Shown here piece after piece: positions 49,437-59,913 of a stretch of 64,000 bases of DNA (positions within the stretch are counted from its first letter, which is position 1; each line of letters opens with the position of its first letter). Position numbers and translations under genes: made by a program. This DNA is from JAZDCZ01 sp046757925 (GTDB lineage: Bacteria; Gemmatimonadota; Gemmatimonadetes; Gemmatimonadales; GWC2-71-9). The stretch covers positions 62,001 to 126,000 of the forward strand of contig JBHHZE010000001.1 in the NCBI GenBank assembly GCA_046757925.1, read 5' to 3'. The notes under the pieces were generated by a model. It was not told the origin of the DNA and did not search any database. It was given only the letters and a program-made list of their open reading frames with translations.

Positions 49437-49653
49437 AAGACGAGGCCGCGAGCGCCGCGCCACGAGGCGCCTTGGTGACGCGGCCCGACCTGAGACACGC
49501 AGTGCAGACCCGGATTCGCTTGGGAGAACCGTCAACCAACGCTCTCACACGCTGCAAATTGGGTTGCCAGCGACGCTTGGTCTTGTTGTTCGCGTGACTT
49601 ACGTTGTTACCGGACCGAGGTCCCTTACCACAGATGTCGCAGATGCGTGCCAT
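49435..49653 (-). CDS. rpmB: Ribosomal protein L28
   Basis: A 72-residue minus-strand protein with ICDICGKGPRSGNNVSHANN, RRWQPNLQRVRAL and RVCTACLRSGRV, the two CxxC pairs of the zinc-binding form. Convergent with the alpha operon, sharing its terminator region. The spacer 49654-49755 shows only a weak reverse promoter (TTGCCC, 16 bases, TACGAA). Confidence 0.96.
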   Translation of the reverse strand: MARICDICGKGPRSGNNVSHANNKTKRRWQPNLQRVRALVDGSPKRIRVCTACLRSGRVTKAPRGAALAASS

Positions 49654-49755
49654 ATGTCCGTGAATGATCGGGTGTTCGTAACAAAAAGCTCCTACGGGGC
49701 AACAAACAAAGCTAGCGGCAGCCGGTCACCGATTCAAGGTCCTTAGGAGGTCGCG

Positions 49756-50717
<962 letters not shown>

Positions 50718-50721
<4 letters not shown>

Positions 50722-51665
50722 AGGTTCTGGTGACAGGAGCCGACGGCTTCGTCGGTTCGTGGCTGGTCCCCAAACTCCAGGAGAGTGGTCATGAGGTAAC
50801 CGCGGCGGTTAGGCCGGCCGGATCGGGTGGGGACGAAGTCCACCGGCAGCTGTCTAACGAAGTGCCGACTATCTCGCTTGAGCTGCTCGATCCGGAGTCT
50901 GTAAAACAGGCGCTGAACCACGAATGGGATGCCGTTGTCCATCTGGCGGCGATGGCGTCGGGGTCCGACGTGAACCGCGATCCGATGGCCGGGTGGAAGG
51001 TCAACACCGTGGGCACAGCGCTCTTAGTCCACGAGTTGGGGGAACGCGCGGTCGGGGGCCTAGACCCGGTGATCCTGATTGCGTCCACCGCTGAAGTCTA
51101 CGGCGCTGGGAGTGCAACGCCTCGGATTGAGAGCGACCCCGCCCAGCCCACGTCTCCCTACGCGGCGACGAAACTCGCAGCCGAGTGTGCTGCGATGGAG
51201 GTCCATCGCAGAACGGGACTGAGGGTTATCGTTAGCCGGGCGTTTCCCCACACCGGTCCGGGTCAGGACGAGCGCTTCGTGGTTCCTGCGTTCACCAGGC
51301 GTCTCCGGGACGCCAAGCTGCGGGGGGCACCGGCGGTCAAGGTGGGTAACCTGACGCCGGTAAGAGAGTTCACCCACGTTGCCGACGTGGCGGACGCGTA
51401 CGTGCAGCTGTTGCAAAAGGGACAGGCGGGAGAGGTCTACAATGTGTCGTCTGGCCGTGGGATCACGATCCGGGAGCTGTTCTTCATGCTCACCGATGCC
51501 CTGGAGATGGAAGCCATACCCGAAGTCGACCCCCGGCTAGTACGGCGGGCCGACGTTCCCTATTTGGTAGGTGACAGCCGAAAACTCCGCGAGACAACGG
51601 GTTGGGAACCAAGCAAATCACTGGAACAGACCATCTTCGAGGTCGCACGTGCCCAAGCGGACTGA
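50718..51665 (+). CDS. rmd: GDP-4-keto-6-deoxy-mannose reductase (Rmd-like SDR)
   Basis: A 315-residue SDR, GTG start. VTGADGFVGSWL and YAATKLAAE give cofactor and active site; SRAFPHTGPGQDERF is characteristic of Rmd. It probably reduces the Gmd product to GDP-D-rhamnose; a GDP-6-deoxy-talose product is possible. It overlaps carB by 17 bases. Confidence 0.85.
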
Positions 51666-54600
51666 CATCCAGAAGATTCTTCTCATAGGGTCCGGTCCCA
51701 TAGTGATTGGCCAGGCGGCGGAGTTCGACTATTCCGGAACCCAGGCCGTGACCGCGCTCAAGGAAGAGGGTTACCACGTAATTCTGGTGAACTCGAATCC
51801 CGCCACGATCATGACCGATCCGGAGTTGGCCGACCGGACCTATATCGAACCGGTGACGCCGGAGTGGGTGGCCAGGGTGATAGAGCTGGAACGTCCGGAC
51901 GCTCTGTTGCCTACCATGGGAGGCCAGACCGGGCTCAACGTGGCCATGGCGCTCGCAAACGATGGAACGCTCGAACGCCTCGGGGTGGAGTTGATCGGAG
52001 CCGACCAACGAGCCATTCGGCTCGCGGAGGACCGGCAGGAGTTCGCGGCCGCAATGGAGCGGATTGGCCTTGCTGTTCCCCGCGGTTCCGTGATCCGGTC
52101 GCTCGAACACGCTATGGAGGCTATCGAGGCCGTCGGCTATCCTGCGATCCTTCGCCCGTCGTACACGTTGGGCGGAACCGGCGGTGGTGTGGCGTACAAT
52201 CGAGAAGAATACGAAGACATGGTTCGGCGGGCACTCGATCTCTCGCCCGTGGGTTCTGCACTGATCGAGCAATCGGTGTTGGGGTGGAAGGAGTTCGAAC
52301 TCGAGGTAATGCGCGATGGCGCGGACAACGTCGTTATCGTGTGTTCGATCGAAAACTTCGATCCCATGGGTGTCCATACGGGAGACTCGATCACTGTGGC
52401 TCCCGCAATGACTCTCACCGATCGCGAGTATCAGGTGATGCGTGATGCGGCCATCGGCATCATTCGTGAGATCGGTGTTGCGGCCGGTGGGTGCAACATT
52501 CAGTTCGCCGTTAACCCGCGGACAGGTGAAATGCTCGTCATCGAGATGAATCCCCGCGTCTCCCGATCTTCGGCTCTTGCGTCGAAGGCCACGGGCTTTC
52601 CGATCGCGAGGATCGGCACTAAGGTAGCCGTGGGGTACACCTTGGACGAGCTGCCGAATGACATTACCAAGTCGACCCCGGCGTCGTTCGAACCCGTGCT
52701 CGACTACGTAGTTGTAAAATTCCCCCGCTTCGCGTTCGAGAAGTTTCCCGATGCTGACCCGGTACTCACGACTCAAATGAAGGCGGTGGGTGAGTCGATG
52801 GCGATCGGACGCACCTTCAAGGAGGCGTTTCAGAAAGGGTTGCGTGCTCTCGAGGTGGATCGGTCAGGCTGGACCGTAGGGGCGATCCCCGCAGACGATC
52901 GCCTGGTCTCCGATGATCTGGAGGCATTGAGACAGGCTATCCGGCAGCCCACTCCGGAGCGCTTGTTTCAGGTCAAGAGAGCGATGTACCGAGGGCTGAC
53001 GCCGGGAGCGATCGCCGGTCTCACGGGAATCGATCCGTGGTTTCTGAGTCAGCTGGCGGAGCTGATCGAGGCCGAGCGCGAATTCATGTCGCTGGACGAT
53101 CTCGAGCCCGCGTCGATCCGTCGGATGAAACGGCAGGGCTTTTCCGATGGACAGTTGGCGGAACTGCGTGGCATGGAGGAACACGAGTTCAGAGATCTGC
53201 GCTGGTCTATGGATATCCATCCGTGTTACAAAGTGGTGGATACCTGCGCCGGTGAATTTCCGGCGGTGACACCCTATTTCTACTCCACGTACGACGACGA
53301 GAACGAATCGTCCCCGATAGGGCCTGAAGGAATAATCATTCTGGGAAGTGGCCCCAACCGCATCGGCCAGGGTGTAGAGTTCGACTACTGCTGTGTCCGT
53401 GCCGGTCTGGCATTCCGGGAGTTGGGCTACAAGACGATCATGGTGAACTCCAATCCTGAAACCGTGTCCACCGATTTCGATGTCTCCGACAAGCTCTACT
53501 TCGAGCCTCTGGCCCTGGAAGATGTTCTGGAGATTGTTCGACTGGAGCGGCCGAAGGGAGTGGTGGTACAACTCGGTGGACAAACTCCGCTCAAGCTAAC
53601 GAGAGCGCTGGAGAAGTCGGGCGTAAAGATTCTCGGCACCGGTCCCGACGCGATCGATATTGCAGAGGATCGTCGCCGCTTTGAAGCCGTAGCGCGGCAG
53701 CTCGATGTTGAGCAGCCTCCAAATGGAACGGTGATGAGCGTAGAAGATGCGGTGACGGCCGCGAAACGGGTCGGTTATCCCGTTCTGTTGCGACCATCGT
53801 ACGTGCTCGGCGGGCGGGCGATGGAAATCGTGTACGACGAGCAGGATCTGCGGAACTACTTCGAACGTGCCACCCGGGTGTCTCCCGATCATCCGGTGCT
53901 GATCGACCGCTTCTTGGAGGATGCGTTCGAGGCCGATGTCGATGCGGTTGCGGATGGACAGCAGTGTTTCATCGGTGGTGTGATGCAGCACATAGAGGAC
54001 GCCGGAATCCATTCCGGAGATTCGGCCTGTGTGTTGCCATCGTACCTCATCGATGAAGCGGCGGTAGAAGAGATGCGTCGGCATACCCGTGCGTTCGCCC
54101 GCGCGCTGGGGGTGGTGGGCCTGATCAACGTACAGTATGCGGTGCGGGATGGCGTGGTCTACGTTCTCGAGGTGAATCCCAGAGGATCCCGTACCGTTCC
54201 CTTCGTGAGCAAGGCGACGGGGGTCTCGCTGGCCCAACTGGCCTCCGCCGTAATGGTGGGAAAGTCGCTGGCCGAGTTGGGCGTGCAAGAAGACAATTCG
54301 CTACCCTATGTTGCGGTCAAGGAGGCGGTTTTCCCGTTCGCCAAGCTGACCGGAGTCGATCCGTTGCTGGGTCCGGAGATGCGGTCGACCGGTGAGGTGA
54401 TGGGGATCGCAGAGAACTTCGGTATGTCGTTCGCGAAGGCGCAGATCGGGGCTGATGGACAGCTGCCCCTTTCCGGTTCGGTGATGGTTACCGTGAACGA
54501 CAATGACAAACCAACCGTGCGCCCGATCGTGCAGCGTCTCGTGGAGTTGGGTTTCACCGTTGTGGCAACTGCAGGTACGGCCCGCTACTTGACCGGAGGC

Positions 54601-54915
54601 GGCATTCCGGTGAGGGAGGTACTCAAAGTCCATGAGGGACGGCCCAATGCCAAGGACCTCATCGTTTCCGGCGAAGTTCAACTCCTGATCAACACTCCGT
54701 TGGGCAAATTCACTCAGCGTGACGACTACGACATTCGGCGAACTGCGATCAAGCACAATGTGCCTTATTGCACTACCGTATCGGCCGCCAAGGCCGCGTG
54801 TGATGCGATATCCGCACTCAGGAATCAGGAATACTCGGTCCGTTGCCTCCAGGAGTGGTATTCACGCAGGAGGGTCGCGGCTCCCATCTCGGTAGTGCTG
54901 GAGACCGGGCGGTGA
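51649..54915 (+). CDS. carB: Carbamoyl-phosphate synthase large subunit
   Basis: A 1088-residue enzyme from GTG 51649. Two ATP-grasp halves: the first opens KILLIGSGPIVIGQAAEFDY, the second IIILGSGPNRIGQGVEFDY near residue 585; the C-terminal MGS-like allosteric domain begins near 950 (TVRPIVQRLVELGFTVVATAG). It makes carbamoyl phosphate for arginine and pyrimidines. carA is not in the window, and its place among sugar genes is unusual. Confidence 0.98.
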   Translation: MPKRTDIQKILLIGSGPIVIGQAAEFDYSGTQAVTALKEEGYHVILVNSNPATIMTDPELADRTYIEPVTPEWVARVIELERPDALLPTMGGQTGLNVAMALANDGTLERLGVELIGADQRAIRLAEDRQEFAAAMERIGLAVPRGSVIRSLEHAMEAIEAVGYPAILRPSYTLGGTGGGVAYNREEYEDMVRRALDLSPVGSALIEQSVLGWKEFELEVMRDGADNVVIVCSIENFDPMGVHTGDSITVAPAMTLTDREYQVMRDAAIGIIREIGVAAGGCNIQFAVNPRTGEMLVIEMNPRVSRSSALASKATGFPIARIGTKVAVGYTLDELPNDITKSTPASFEPVLDYVVVKFPRFAFEKFPDADPVLTTQMKAVGESMAIGRTFKEAFQKGLRALEVDRSGWTVGAIPADDRLVSDDLEALRQAIRQPTPERLFQVKRAMYRGLTPGAIAGLTGIDPWFLSQLAELIEAEREFMSLDDLEPASIRRMKRQGFSDGQLAELRGMEEHEFRDLRWSMDIHPCYKVVDTCAGEFPAVTPYFYSTYDDENESSPIGPEGIIILGSGPNRIGQGVEFDYCCVRAGLAFRELGYKTIMVNSNPETVSTDFDVSDKLYFEPLALEDVLEIVRLERPKGVVVQLGGQTPLKLTRALEKSGVKILGTGPDAIDIAEDRRRFEAVARQLDVEQPPNGTVMSVEDAVTAAKRVGYPVLLRPSYVLGGRAMEIVYDEQDLRNYFERATRVSPDHPVLIDRFLEDAFEADVDAVADGQQCFIGGVMQHIEDAGIHSGDSACVLPSYLIDEAAVEEMRRHTRAFARALGVVGLINVQYAVRDGVVYVLEVNPRGSRTVPFVSKATGVSLAQLASAVMVGKSLAELGVQEDNSLPYVAVKEAVFPFAKLTGVDPLLGPEMRSTGEVMGIAENFGMSFAKAQIGADGQLPLSGSVMVTVNDNDKPTVRPIVQRLVELGFTVVATAGTARYLTGGGIPVREVLKVHEGRPNAKDLIVSGEVQLLINTPLGKFTQRDDYDIRRTAIKHNVPYCTTVSAAKAACDAISALRNQEYSVRCLQEWYSRRRVAAPISVVLETGR

Positions 54916-55841
54916 ACGCCTCATTACTAGACGAGTTGAGCGCAGGCATACGCGGCCAGGTGAGATTCGATGAGCCGCTTGCGGCATATACCACGTATAG
55001 AATCGGCGGACCGGCGGCTGCACTGGTGCTCCCGGCCTCCACCGAGGACGTAGTGGAGGTGATGCGTCTGTGTAGCCGGTCCGAGGCGCGGTGGCTGACA
55101 ATCGGCCTCGGATCGAACGTGCTGATCTCCGACGCTGGTTTTGCTGGAATCGTGGTCCGTTTGGGCAAAGGGATGGATAGCGTCGATCACATGGACGGTG
55201 GTGAGGTGTGGCGTGTGGGTGCCGGATTGCCGACACCGCTACTTGCACGCCGCACGGCCAGAGCTGGCTTCGCGGGAATTCACAGATTGATCGGTGTTCC
55301 CGGAACGGTGGGTGGTGGTGTGGCGATGAACGCGGGCGCCCATGGACAGGACTTCTCGCAGGTGGTGCGCAGCGTCGAAGTGGTCGAGGAGAGTGGGGTG
55401 GTACGGGAAGTCACAACCGAAGACATTCCGTGGTGCTATCGGGCCAGCGGTATCAGCGGGGCGATCGTAACACGTGCAACGTTGCAGCTCCTGCCTGGTG
55501 ATAGCGCCGAGCTGCAAGCAGACATTCGGAAGTATTTCAAGTGGCGTAAGGCAGGCACTCCCTTCGACGAGCCGTGCTGTGGTTCGGTGTTCCGCAACCC
55601 GTGTATGGTCGAGGGCTGTCAAGGAGACACCAGTCGTACGGCCGGCCGGTGCATAGACGCGGCGGGCCTCAAGGGGTTCCGGATAGGTGGGGCCAAGGTA
55701 TCCGAGAGGCACGCGAACTACATCGTGAACGTCGGTGGGGCGACTGCGGCCGACGTACGGGCACTGATCGATGTGGTACGAGAAAAAGTTCTCAAGCAGT
55801 TGGACATTGAGCTTCAGCTGGAAGTGAAACTAATTGAATAG
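54912..55841 (+). CDS. murB: UDP-N-acetylenolpyruvoylglucosamine reductase
   Basis: A 309-residue flavoenzyme from GTG 54912, overlapping the carB stop. FAD-binding segments are YTTYRIGGPAAALVLP, GLGSNVLISDAGF and GVPGTVGGGVAMNAGAHG; the catalytic Ser region is PCCGSVFRNP and the final Glu lies in the C-terminal domain. It reduces UDP-GlcNAc-enolpyruvate to UDP-MurNAc. Confidence 0.96.
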   Translation: MNASLLDELSAGIRGQVRFDEPLAAYTTYRIGGPAAALVLPASTEDVVEVMRLCSRSEARWLTIGLGSNVLISDAGFAGIVVRLGKGMDSVDHMDGGEVWRVGAGLPTPLLARRTARAGFAGIHRLIGVPGTVGGGVAMNAGAHGQDFSQVVRSVEVVEESGVVREVTTEDIPWCYRASGISGAIVTRATLQLLPGDSAELQADIRKYFKWRKAGTPFDEPCCGSVFRNPCMVEGCQGDTSRTAGRCIDAAGLKGFRIGGAKVSERHANYIVNVGGATAADVRALIDVVREKVLKQLDIELQLEVKLIE

Positions 55842-55850
55842 CAAACGAGT

Positions 55851-56441
55851 GTGGTGAGAGTGTCCGACTATTTCGTCCATGAGAGTTCCTATATAGACGA
55901 TGGCGCCGAGGTTGGAGAGGGGACCAAGATCTGGCACTACTGCCACGTGATGCCGGGAGCACGTATCGGCCGCAACTGCAACCTCGGTCAGAATGTTGTT
56001 GTGATGCCTCGAGTTACGGTAGGCGACAACGTGAAAATTCAGAACAACGTCTCGCTGTATGAGGGAGTCATTCTGGAGGACGACGTGTTCTGTGGGCCGT
56101 CTTGCGTATTCACCAACGTTGGTACTCCCAGGGCCAACACGTCACGCAAGGGAGAATACGAGAAGACTTTGGTCCGTCGCGGCGCGTCCATCGGTGCCAA
56201 CGCCACCGTCGTGTGCGGCACGGAACTAGGCGAGTTCTCGTTTGTAGGTGCGGGGGCCGTGGTGACCGCCGATGTGCCGGCGTACGCGTTGATGCTCGGG
56301 GTGCCGGCCCGAAGGGTAGGTTGGATGTGTCGCTGTGGCCAACGGTTGCACCTCGCCCAGGGAGTTGGAAAATGTGAACGGTGCGGCTTGGCCTACCGCG
56401 AACGGGACGGTTGTCTGCGGCAGATTGACCCTCCCACGTGA
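55851..56441 (+). CDS. wbpD: UDP-GlcNAc3NA N-acetyltransferase, WbpD-like, with zinc ribbon
   Basis: About 196 residues; GTG codons at 55851, 55854 and 55860 are possible starts. A left-handed beta-helix of hexapeptide repeats (GTKIWHYCHVMPGARIGRNC, then VKIQNNVSLYEGVILEDDV) and TNVGTPRANTSRKGEY match WbpD/WlbB. The C-terminus has MCRCGQRL and KCERCGLAY, an extra zinc-binding ribbon. It N-acetylates the 3-amino group of UDP-GlcNAc(3NH2)A. The enzymes for the preceding steps follow. Confidence 0.87.
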   Translation: MVRVSDYFVHESSYIDDGAEVGEGTKIWHYCHVMPGARIGRNCNLGQNVVVMPRVTVGDNVKIQNNVSLYEGVILEDDVFCGPSCVFTNVGTPRANTSRKGEYEKTLVRRGASIGANATVVCGTELGEFSFVGAGAVVTADVPAYALMLGVPARRVGWMCRCGQRLHLAQGVGKCERCGLAYRERDGCLRQIDPPT

Positions 56442-56480
56442 CGCACGTAAGTTTGTACGTTTTCAAGACTTGGACATAAC

Positions 56481-57596
56481 GTGCCGATCCCGCTTCTGGA
56501 CCTCAAGGCCCAGTTCGAAACTATAAGGGATGATGTTGTGCCGGCGATCCTCGATGTCGTCGAAAGCCAGCGCTTCATCATGGGTGAACTGGTCGAGCGA
56601 CTGGAATGTGCTATCGCCGGACTGGCCGGGGCATCGTGTGGCATCGCGTGTGCCAGCGGGACCGATGCTCTTCTGTTGTCGCTGAAGGCGCTCCGACTCG
56701 AGCCGGGTGACGAGGTCATCACCACGCCGTTCACCTTTTTCGCGACCGCCGGAGCGATTTGCAACGCGGGCGGGCGCCCGGTGTTCGTTGATATCGATCC
56801 CGACACGTTCAATATCGATGTAGATCAAGCTGCCGCGGCGGTTTCGTCTCGCACGCGAGCCATAGTACCGGTCCATCTGTTCGGCCAGATGGCCAGGATG
56901 GAAAGTCTCACCGCACTGGCGGAGCAGCACGATCTGGCCATTGTGGAAGATGCTGCACAGGCTATTGGAGCCAGGCGGCAAATTGACGGCCGGTGGCGCT
57001 CGGCCGGTGGGTTGGGCACAACGGGTGCGTTTTCATTCTTTCCGAGCAAGAACTTGGGTTGTTGGGGTGACGGCGGCATGATCGTTACCAGCGACCGTGA
57101 ATTGGCGGCGCGGCTCAGAAAGTTGCGGACCCACGGCGGCGCAAAGCAGTACCACCACGAGGAAGTGGGCATCAACAGTCGTCTCGACGCCATTCAGGCT
57201 GCTGTTCTGCTCACCAAGGTTCCGCATTTGGGTGCATGGGCGGATGCGAGGAGAGCGAATGCTGCCAGGTACGCCCAGTGTTGGGAGGATGTAGATACCG
57301 TGCGATGTCCGTTGACCGATCCAGGCAACGAGCATGTCTACCATCAATACACGATTCGAGCCGAGCGCCGTGACGAACTGAAGACGTTTCTGTCCGAGAG
57401 AGGAATCGGGTCTGCGGTATACTACCCGCGGGCGCTACACATGCAGCCGTGCTTCGCGGACCTCGGCTACCGAGAAGGACAGTTCGAAGCGTCAGAGCGT
57501 GCGTGTGATGAGGTGCTGTCGCTTCCGATCTATCCTGAGCTTTCCGAACAGCAGTTGGACGAAGCGGTTGCTGTGGTGAAGGAGTTCTATCGATGA
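56481..57596 (+). CDS. wbpE: DegT/DnrJ/EryC1/StrS aminotransferase, WbpE-like
   Basis: A 371-residue PLP enzyme, GTG start. It has IPLLDLKAQFETI, CASGTDALLLSLKAL, DAAQAIGA and the Schiff-base lysine in FFPSKNLGCWGDGG. It transaminates UDP-3-keto-GlcNAcA to the 3-amino sugar. It overlaps the next gene (ATGA), whose product supplies the substrate. Confidence 0.88.
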   Translation: MPIPLLDLKAQFETIRDDVVPAILDVVESQRFIMGELVERLECAIAGLAGASCGIACASGTDALLLSLKALRLEPGDEVITTPFTFFATAGAICNAGGRPVFVDIDPDTFNIDVDQAAAAVSSRTRAIVPVHLFGQMARMESLTALAEQHDLAIVEDAAQAIGARRQIDGRWRSAGGLGTTGAFSFFPSKNLGCWGDGGMIVTSDRELAARLRKLRTHGGAKQYHHEEVGINSRLDAIQAAVLLTKVPHLGAWADARRANAARYAQCWEDVDTVRCPLTDPGNEHVYHQYTIRAERRDELKTFLSERGIGSAVYYPRALHMQPCFADLGYREGQFEASERACDEVLSLPIYPELSEQQLDEAVAVVKEFYR

Positions 57597-58621
57597 CGCC
57601 GGTGCGTGTGGCGGTTGCGGGAGCGGGTAGTTGGGGGCGGAATCACGTGCGCACGCTCGCCTCTCTTGCAGAAGCCGAACTGGCGGTCGTCTGCGATACC
57701 AGCGCCGATTGCCGAGCGGCGATGCAGCGACAGTATCCTTCGTTGCTGGTGACGGGAGACTTTGACGAGGCTTTGGAATCAGCCGACGCAATCGTGATTG
57801 CAACACCGGCAGGTGCTCACGTCCCGCTAGCACTGCGGGCAATCGAACGGAGAAAGCCCGTACTAGTCGAGAAACCTTTTGCGCTCTCGGTGCGCGATGC
57901 CGAATCCATCGCCGAGCTCGCCGCTCGGAATGACGTTCCGGTCGTCGTCGGTCATCTCCTGCTATTCCATCCGGCAGTCATGAGGATCAAACAGTTGATC
58001 GCTTGCGGCGAGTTGGGCGAGATCATGTATCTCTACAGCCAACGGGTGAACCTGGGTCAGGTCCGTCCCGACGAAAATGCGTTGTGGAGTTTCGGTCCGC
58101 ATGATGTTTCAGTGGCACTGGAGTTGCTGGGTGCGGAACCCGTTCGAGTGCGCGCCCTGGGAAAGAGCTACCTACAGCCCGGCATCGAGGATGTCGTGTT
58201 CATGATCATGGAATTCGCGTCCGGCGCGATGGCGCACGTGCAGATGTCCTGGCTCGACCCTCATAAGGAGAGACGACTCACCGTAGTGGGATCGGAGAAG
58301 ATGGTCGAGTTCAACGATATGGAGATTCGTGACAAACTCAAGATCTACGATCGTGGTGTCGACCGCCCGCCCGAATATGGCTCCTATGGTGAGAGTCTGT
58401 CTATTCGCGAGGGTGATATAGCTATCCCCCGCATACCCAATCTCGAACCGCTTGCGGAAGAACTCAGACACTTCGTGGCGGTGGCTCGGGGAGAAGCAAT
58501 GTCCCGAGTTTCGGCCGGTAGCGGGGTGTCGGTGGTTCGCGTTCTCGAGGCAGCCTCGCAATCACTTGCAGAAGAAGGCGTGTCGGTGGAACTATCATCT
58601 TCAGCGGCGGGACGGACCTGA
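57593..58621 (+). CDS. wbpB: Gfo/Idh/MocA oxidoreductase, WbpB-like
   Basis: A 342-residue NAD-dependent enzyme. GAGSWGRNHVRTLASL binds the cofactor, VEKPFALS carries the conserved Lys, and GPHDVSVALELLG holds the catalytic His region. Its neighbours suggest it oxidises UDP-GlcNAcA at C3. Its stop overlaps the next ATG by one base. Confidence 0.87.
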   Translation: MTPVRVAVAGAGSWGRNHVRTLASLAEAELAVVCDTSADCRAAMQRQYPSLLVTGDFDEALESADAIVIATPAGAHVPLALRAIERRKPVLVEKPFALSVRDAESIAELAARNDVPVVVGHLLLFHPAVMRIKQLIACGELGEIMYLYSQRVNLGQVRPDENALWSFGPHDVSVALELLGAEPVRVRALGKSYLQPGIEDVVFMIMEFASGAMAHVQMSWLDPHKERRLTVVGSEKMVEFNDMEIRDKLKIYDRGVDRPPEYGSYGESLSIREGDIAIPRIPNLEPLAEELRHFVAVARGEAMSRVSAGSGVSVVRVLEAASQSLAEEGVSVELSSSAAGRT

Positions 58622-59913
58622 TGGGACCCAGAGGCCAGCTAATTGCCAAGGCCGAAGACAGATCTGCCGTGTTCGGGGTCGTAGGTCTGGGGTATGTGGG
58701 TCTTCCGCTGGTGGTGGAACTCGGCAGTACCGGCTACGATGTCGTTGGATTCGACTTGAATCCGCAGGTGGTAGAAGGTGTGAACGCCGGACGTTCCCAT
58801 ATTCGGGACGTTCCTACCCAACGGTTGTCGCAACTCGTGTCATCGGGAAAAGTCGGTGCCACCACCGACATGGATCGCCTCGAAGAGGTCGACGTGATCT
58901 GTATTTGTGTCCCCACGCCGCTTTCGAAGACCAAAGACCCCGACGTCTCGTATGTGATTGCGGCTGCAGAGGCGGTGGCTCGGACGGTGAGACCGGGTCA
59001 AGTGATCATTCTGGAGAGCACGACTTACCCTGGCACCACACGTGAACTGCTACTGCCCAGTCTCGCCGAGCGCGGACTGGAAGTCGGTAAAGACATTTTC
59101 TTGGCTTTCAGCCCGGAGCGCGTGGATCCGGGCAACCCAACTTGGCATACGCGCAACACTCCGAAGGTCGTCGGAGGCGTGACTGATGCCTGCCGCGATG
59201 TGGTGCTTGCCCTATACGAACCGGTGTTCGATTCGCTGGTACCGGTGTCTTCACCCGAGGCCGCGGAACTGGTGAAGTTGTTGGAGAACACATTCCGCAG
59301 CATAAACATCGGCTTGGCAAACGAGATGGCCATAGTATGTGACAAGCTCGGTGTGGACGTTTGGGAAGTGATCGATGCCGCTGCCACCAAGCCGTTTGGG
59401 TTCATGAAGTTCACACCGGGACCTGGGTTGGGTGGACATTGTATACCGATCGATCCGCACTATCTCGCGTGGAAGATGCGGGGTCTCAACTACAAGACTC
59501 GCTTCATCGACGTGGCGGGTGAAGTCAACTCGGAGATGCCCGCGTTCTGGGTCAAGCAAGTGGCCGAACTGCTGAACGAAGATTCCAAAGCCGTTCGCGG
59601 TGCCCGCGTTTTGGTGCTCGGGCTCAGTTACAAGCCAGATGTCGACGACGTTCGCGAGAGTCCCTCGATTGATATTATCCGCTTACTGCATCAGCAGGGT
59701 GCTGATGTGGTGTACCACGATCCATACGTTCAGGACTCGGAGGATAGCGGGATGTCGCTCCAGTCGGTTGATCTGACGAAAGAGGAAATCGCGAAGGCGG
59801 ATTGCGTGGTGATCGCGACTGATCACTCGTGTCTGGACTACGATTTGATCGCTACGGAATCGCGTCAGGTCGTAGACACGCGCAATGCGCTCAACCGTAA
59901 GAGGCGAAAGTGA
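58621..59913 (+). CDS. wbpA: UDP-N-acetyl-D-glucosamine 6-dehydrogenase, WbpA-like
   Basis: A 430-residue UDP-sugar dehydrogenase. GLGYVGLPLVVELG binds NAD; the catalytic Cys is in GPGLGGHCIPIDPHY; ESTTYPGTTRELL and YKPDVDDVRESPS are typical of the WbpA/WecC branch. It oxidises UDP-GlcNAc to UDP-GlcNAcA, the first step of the pathway. Confidence 0.9.
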   Translation: MGPRGQLIAKAEDRSAVFGVVGLGYVGLPLVVELGSTGYDVVGFDLNPQVVEGVNAGRSHIRDVPTQRLSQLVSSGKVGATTDMDRLEEVDVICICVPTPLSKTKDPDVSYVIAAAEAVARTVRPGQVIILESTTYPGTTRELLLPSLAERGLEVGKDIFLAFSPERVDPGNPTWHTRNTPKVVGGVTDACRDVVLALYEPVFDSLVPVSSPEAAELVKLLENTFRSINIGLANEMAIVCDKLGVDVWEVIDAAATKPFGFMKFTPGPGLGGHCIPIDPHYLAWKMRGLNYKTRFIDVAGEVNSEMPAFWVKQVAELLNEDSKAVRGARVLVLGLSYKPDVDDVRESPSIDIIRLLHQQGADVVYHDPYVQDSEDSGMSLQSVDLTKEEIAKADCVVIATDHSCLDYDLIATESRQVVDTRNALNRKRRK

